NCBI GenBank assembly: GCA_964354265.1 | Contig: CAYGYY010000018.1 | Coordinates: 1 to 31,687, forward strand | DNA from: Fen731 sp964354265 | GTDB taxonomy: Bacteria; Actinomycetota; Humimicrobiia; Humimicrobiales; Humimicrobiaceae | DNA length: 31,687 nt | Direction of reading: 5' to 3' | Shown: positions 31,449-31,687 of the stretch, in pieces | Position numbering within the stretch: the first letter of the stretch is position 1 | How the letters are laid out: every line of letters begins with the position of its first letter | Notes under the pieces: model-generated | The model's input: the letters and a program-made list of their open reading frames with translations, nothing else | Told to the model about the DNA's origin: nothing | Database searches by the model: none | Translations under genes and position numbers: made by a program

Positions 31449-31687
31449 TCACTCTGTACCGGATGTATCTGTTGAAGATGCGTCTGTACTGGCGGTATCT
31501 GTTTGGTTTGCCTCTCCTGATGTGCTTTCAGTAGTTGTTTCCCTTGGCTCAAGAAGCTGGCCTTTCAGGTCGGTTGAATAAACAACGCCGGCTTTATTAA
31601 CTAGAGAATATACAAAATCTTCCCATGCCTTCATCTGGCTGTTGTTTAAAAGATAAGATTTTATAGTATCCTTAACTTCATCATAAG
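31449..31687 (-). CDS. C-terminal tail of a SurA/PrsA-like peptidyl-prolyl isomerase (cut by window edge)
   Basis: A minus-strand frame open to the right edge gives the last 78 residues of a protein. The visible part contains VKDTIKSYLLNNSQMKAWEDFV, then LVNKAGVVY and a Thr/Ser/Asp-rich tail of about 30 residues. The helix followed by a short 'A-x-V-x-Y' strand is how SurA/PrsA-type parvulin foldases usually end. Position directly before mazG, with the stop overlapping or adjoining the mazG start, fits that assignment. The catalytic domain is outside the window, so the call rests on the C-terminal pattern and context only. Confidence 0.55.
   Translation of the reverse strand, partial: YDEVKDTIKSYLLNNSQMKAWEDFVYSLVNKAGVVYSTDLKGQLLEPRETTTESTSGEANQTDTASTDASSTDTSGTE

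Noticed and set aside
1..31687. CRISPR arrays, rRNA genes and known riboswitches
   Set aside because: No regularly spaced repeat array, no ribosomal RNA sequence and no recognisable riboswitch core was seen on either strand.

Overview
The window is AT-rich bacterial DNA with tightly packed genes and clear Shine-Dalgarno sites. The right end carries a housekeeping run read on the minus strand: a SurA/PrsA-like foldase tail, MazG, an FtsB/DivIC-type protein and a Ppx/GppA phosphatase, with a tRNA-Leu(UAA) beyond. That order, and the Thr/Ala/Glu-rich linker of the transporter lipoprotein, recall low-GC lineages near the Actinobacteria. The placement is inferred from gene order and protein style only.

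About 24 kb (1-23841) is one carbohydrate catabolic locus with two arms diverging from a 487-bp control region at 13734-14220. The minus arm reads, in transcription order: fucose-isomerase-like protein, sugar-binding lipoprotein, double ATPase, two RbsC-type permeases, Gfo/Idh/MocA oxidoreductase, NagB-like protein, cyclase-family protein, M20 hydrolase, UroD-like protein, ROK regulator, and a second fucose-isomerase-like protein cut by the window edge. The plus arm reads: GatZ/KbaZ-like protein, PfkB kinase, SIS isomerase/deaminase, UroD-like protein, Gfo/Idh/MocA oxidoreductase, M20 hydrolase, second UroD-like protein, VOC protein. It ends against a convergent second ROK regulator. Four families (UroD-like, Gfo/Idh/MocA, M20, ROK) occur in both arms.

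A plausible reading is that the ABC transporter imports a sugar conjugate, probably an acylated or amino sugar. M20 enzymes would remove an amide-linked group, oxidoreductases and isomerases would remodel the sugar, the PfkB and SIS proteins would make and process a sugar phosphate, and the GatZ-like protein would act at the aldolase step. Several enzymes lack residues that define the classical activity of their family, so the substrate and chemistry may be new. A 19-bp motif resembling XylR-type operators lies upstream of two minus-strand units and may be a shared ROK operator.

From 23941 to 28740 the content is accessory: a bacterial PH-domain membrane protein, an HsmA-family membrane protein, a 52-residue two-helix membrane protein, an aldo/keto reductase, a truncated MFS transporter, and two toxin-antitoxin modules (AbrB-type with RelE-type; HigB with HigA). 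A 35-bp direct repeat lies just 3' of each toxin-antitoxin module. A diverged copy of its core lies in the tail of the broken MFS gene, which suggests a mobile-element history.
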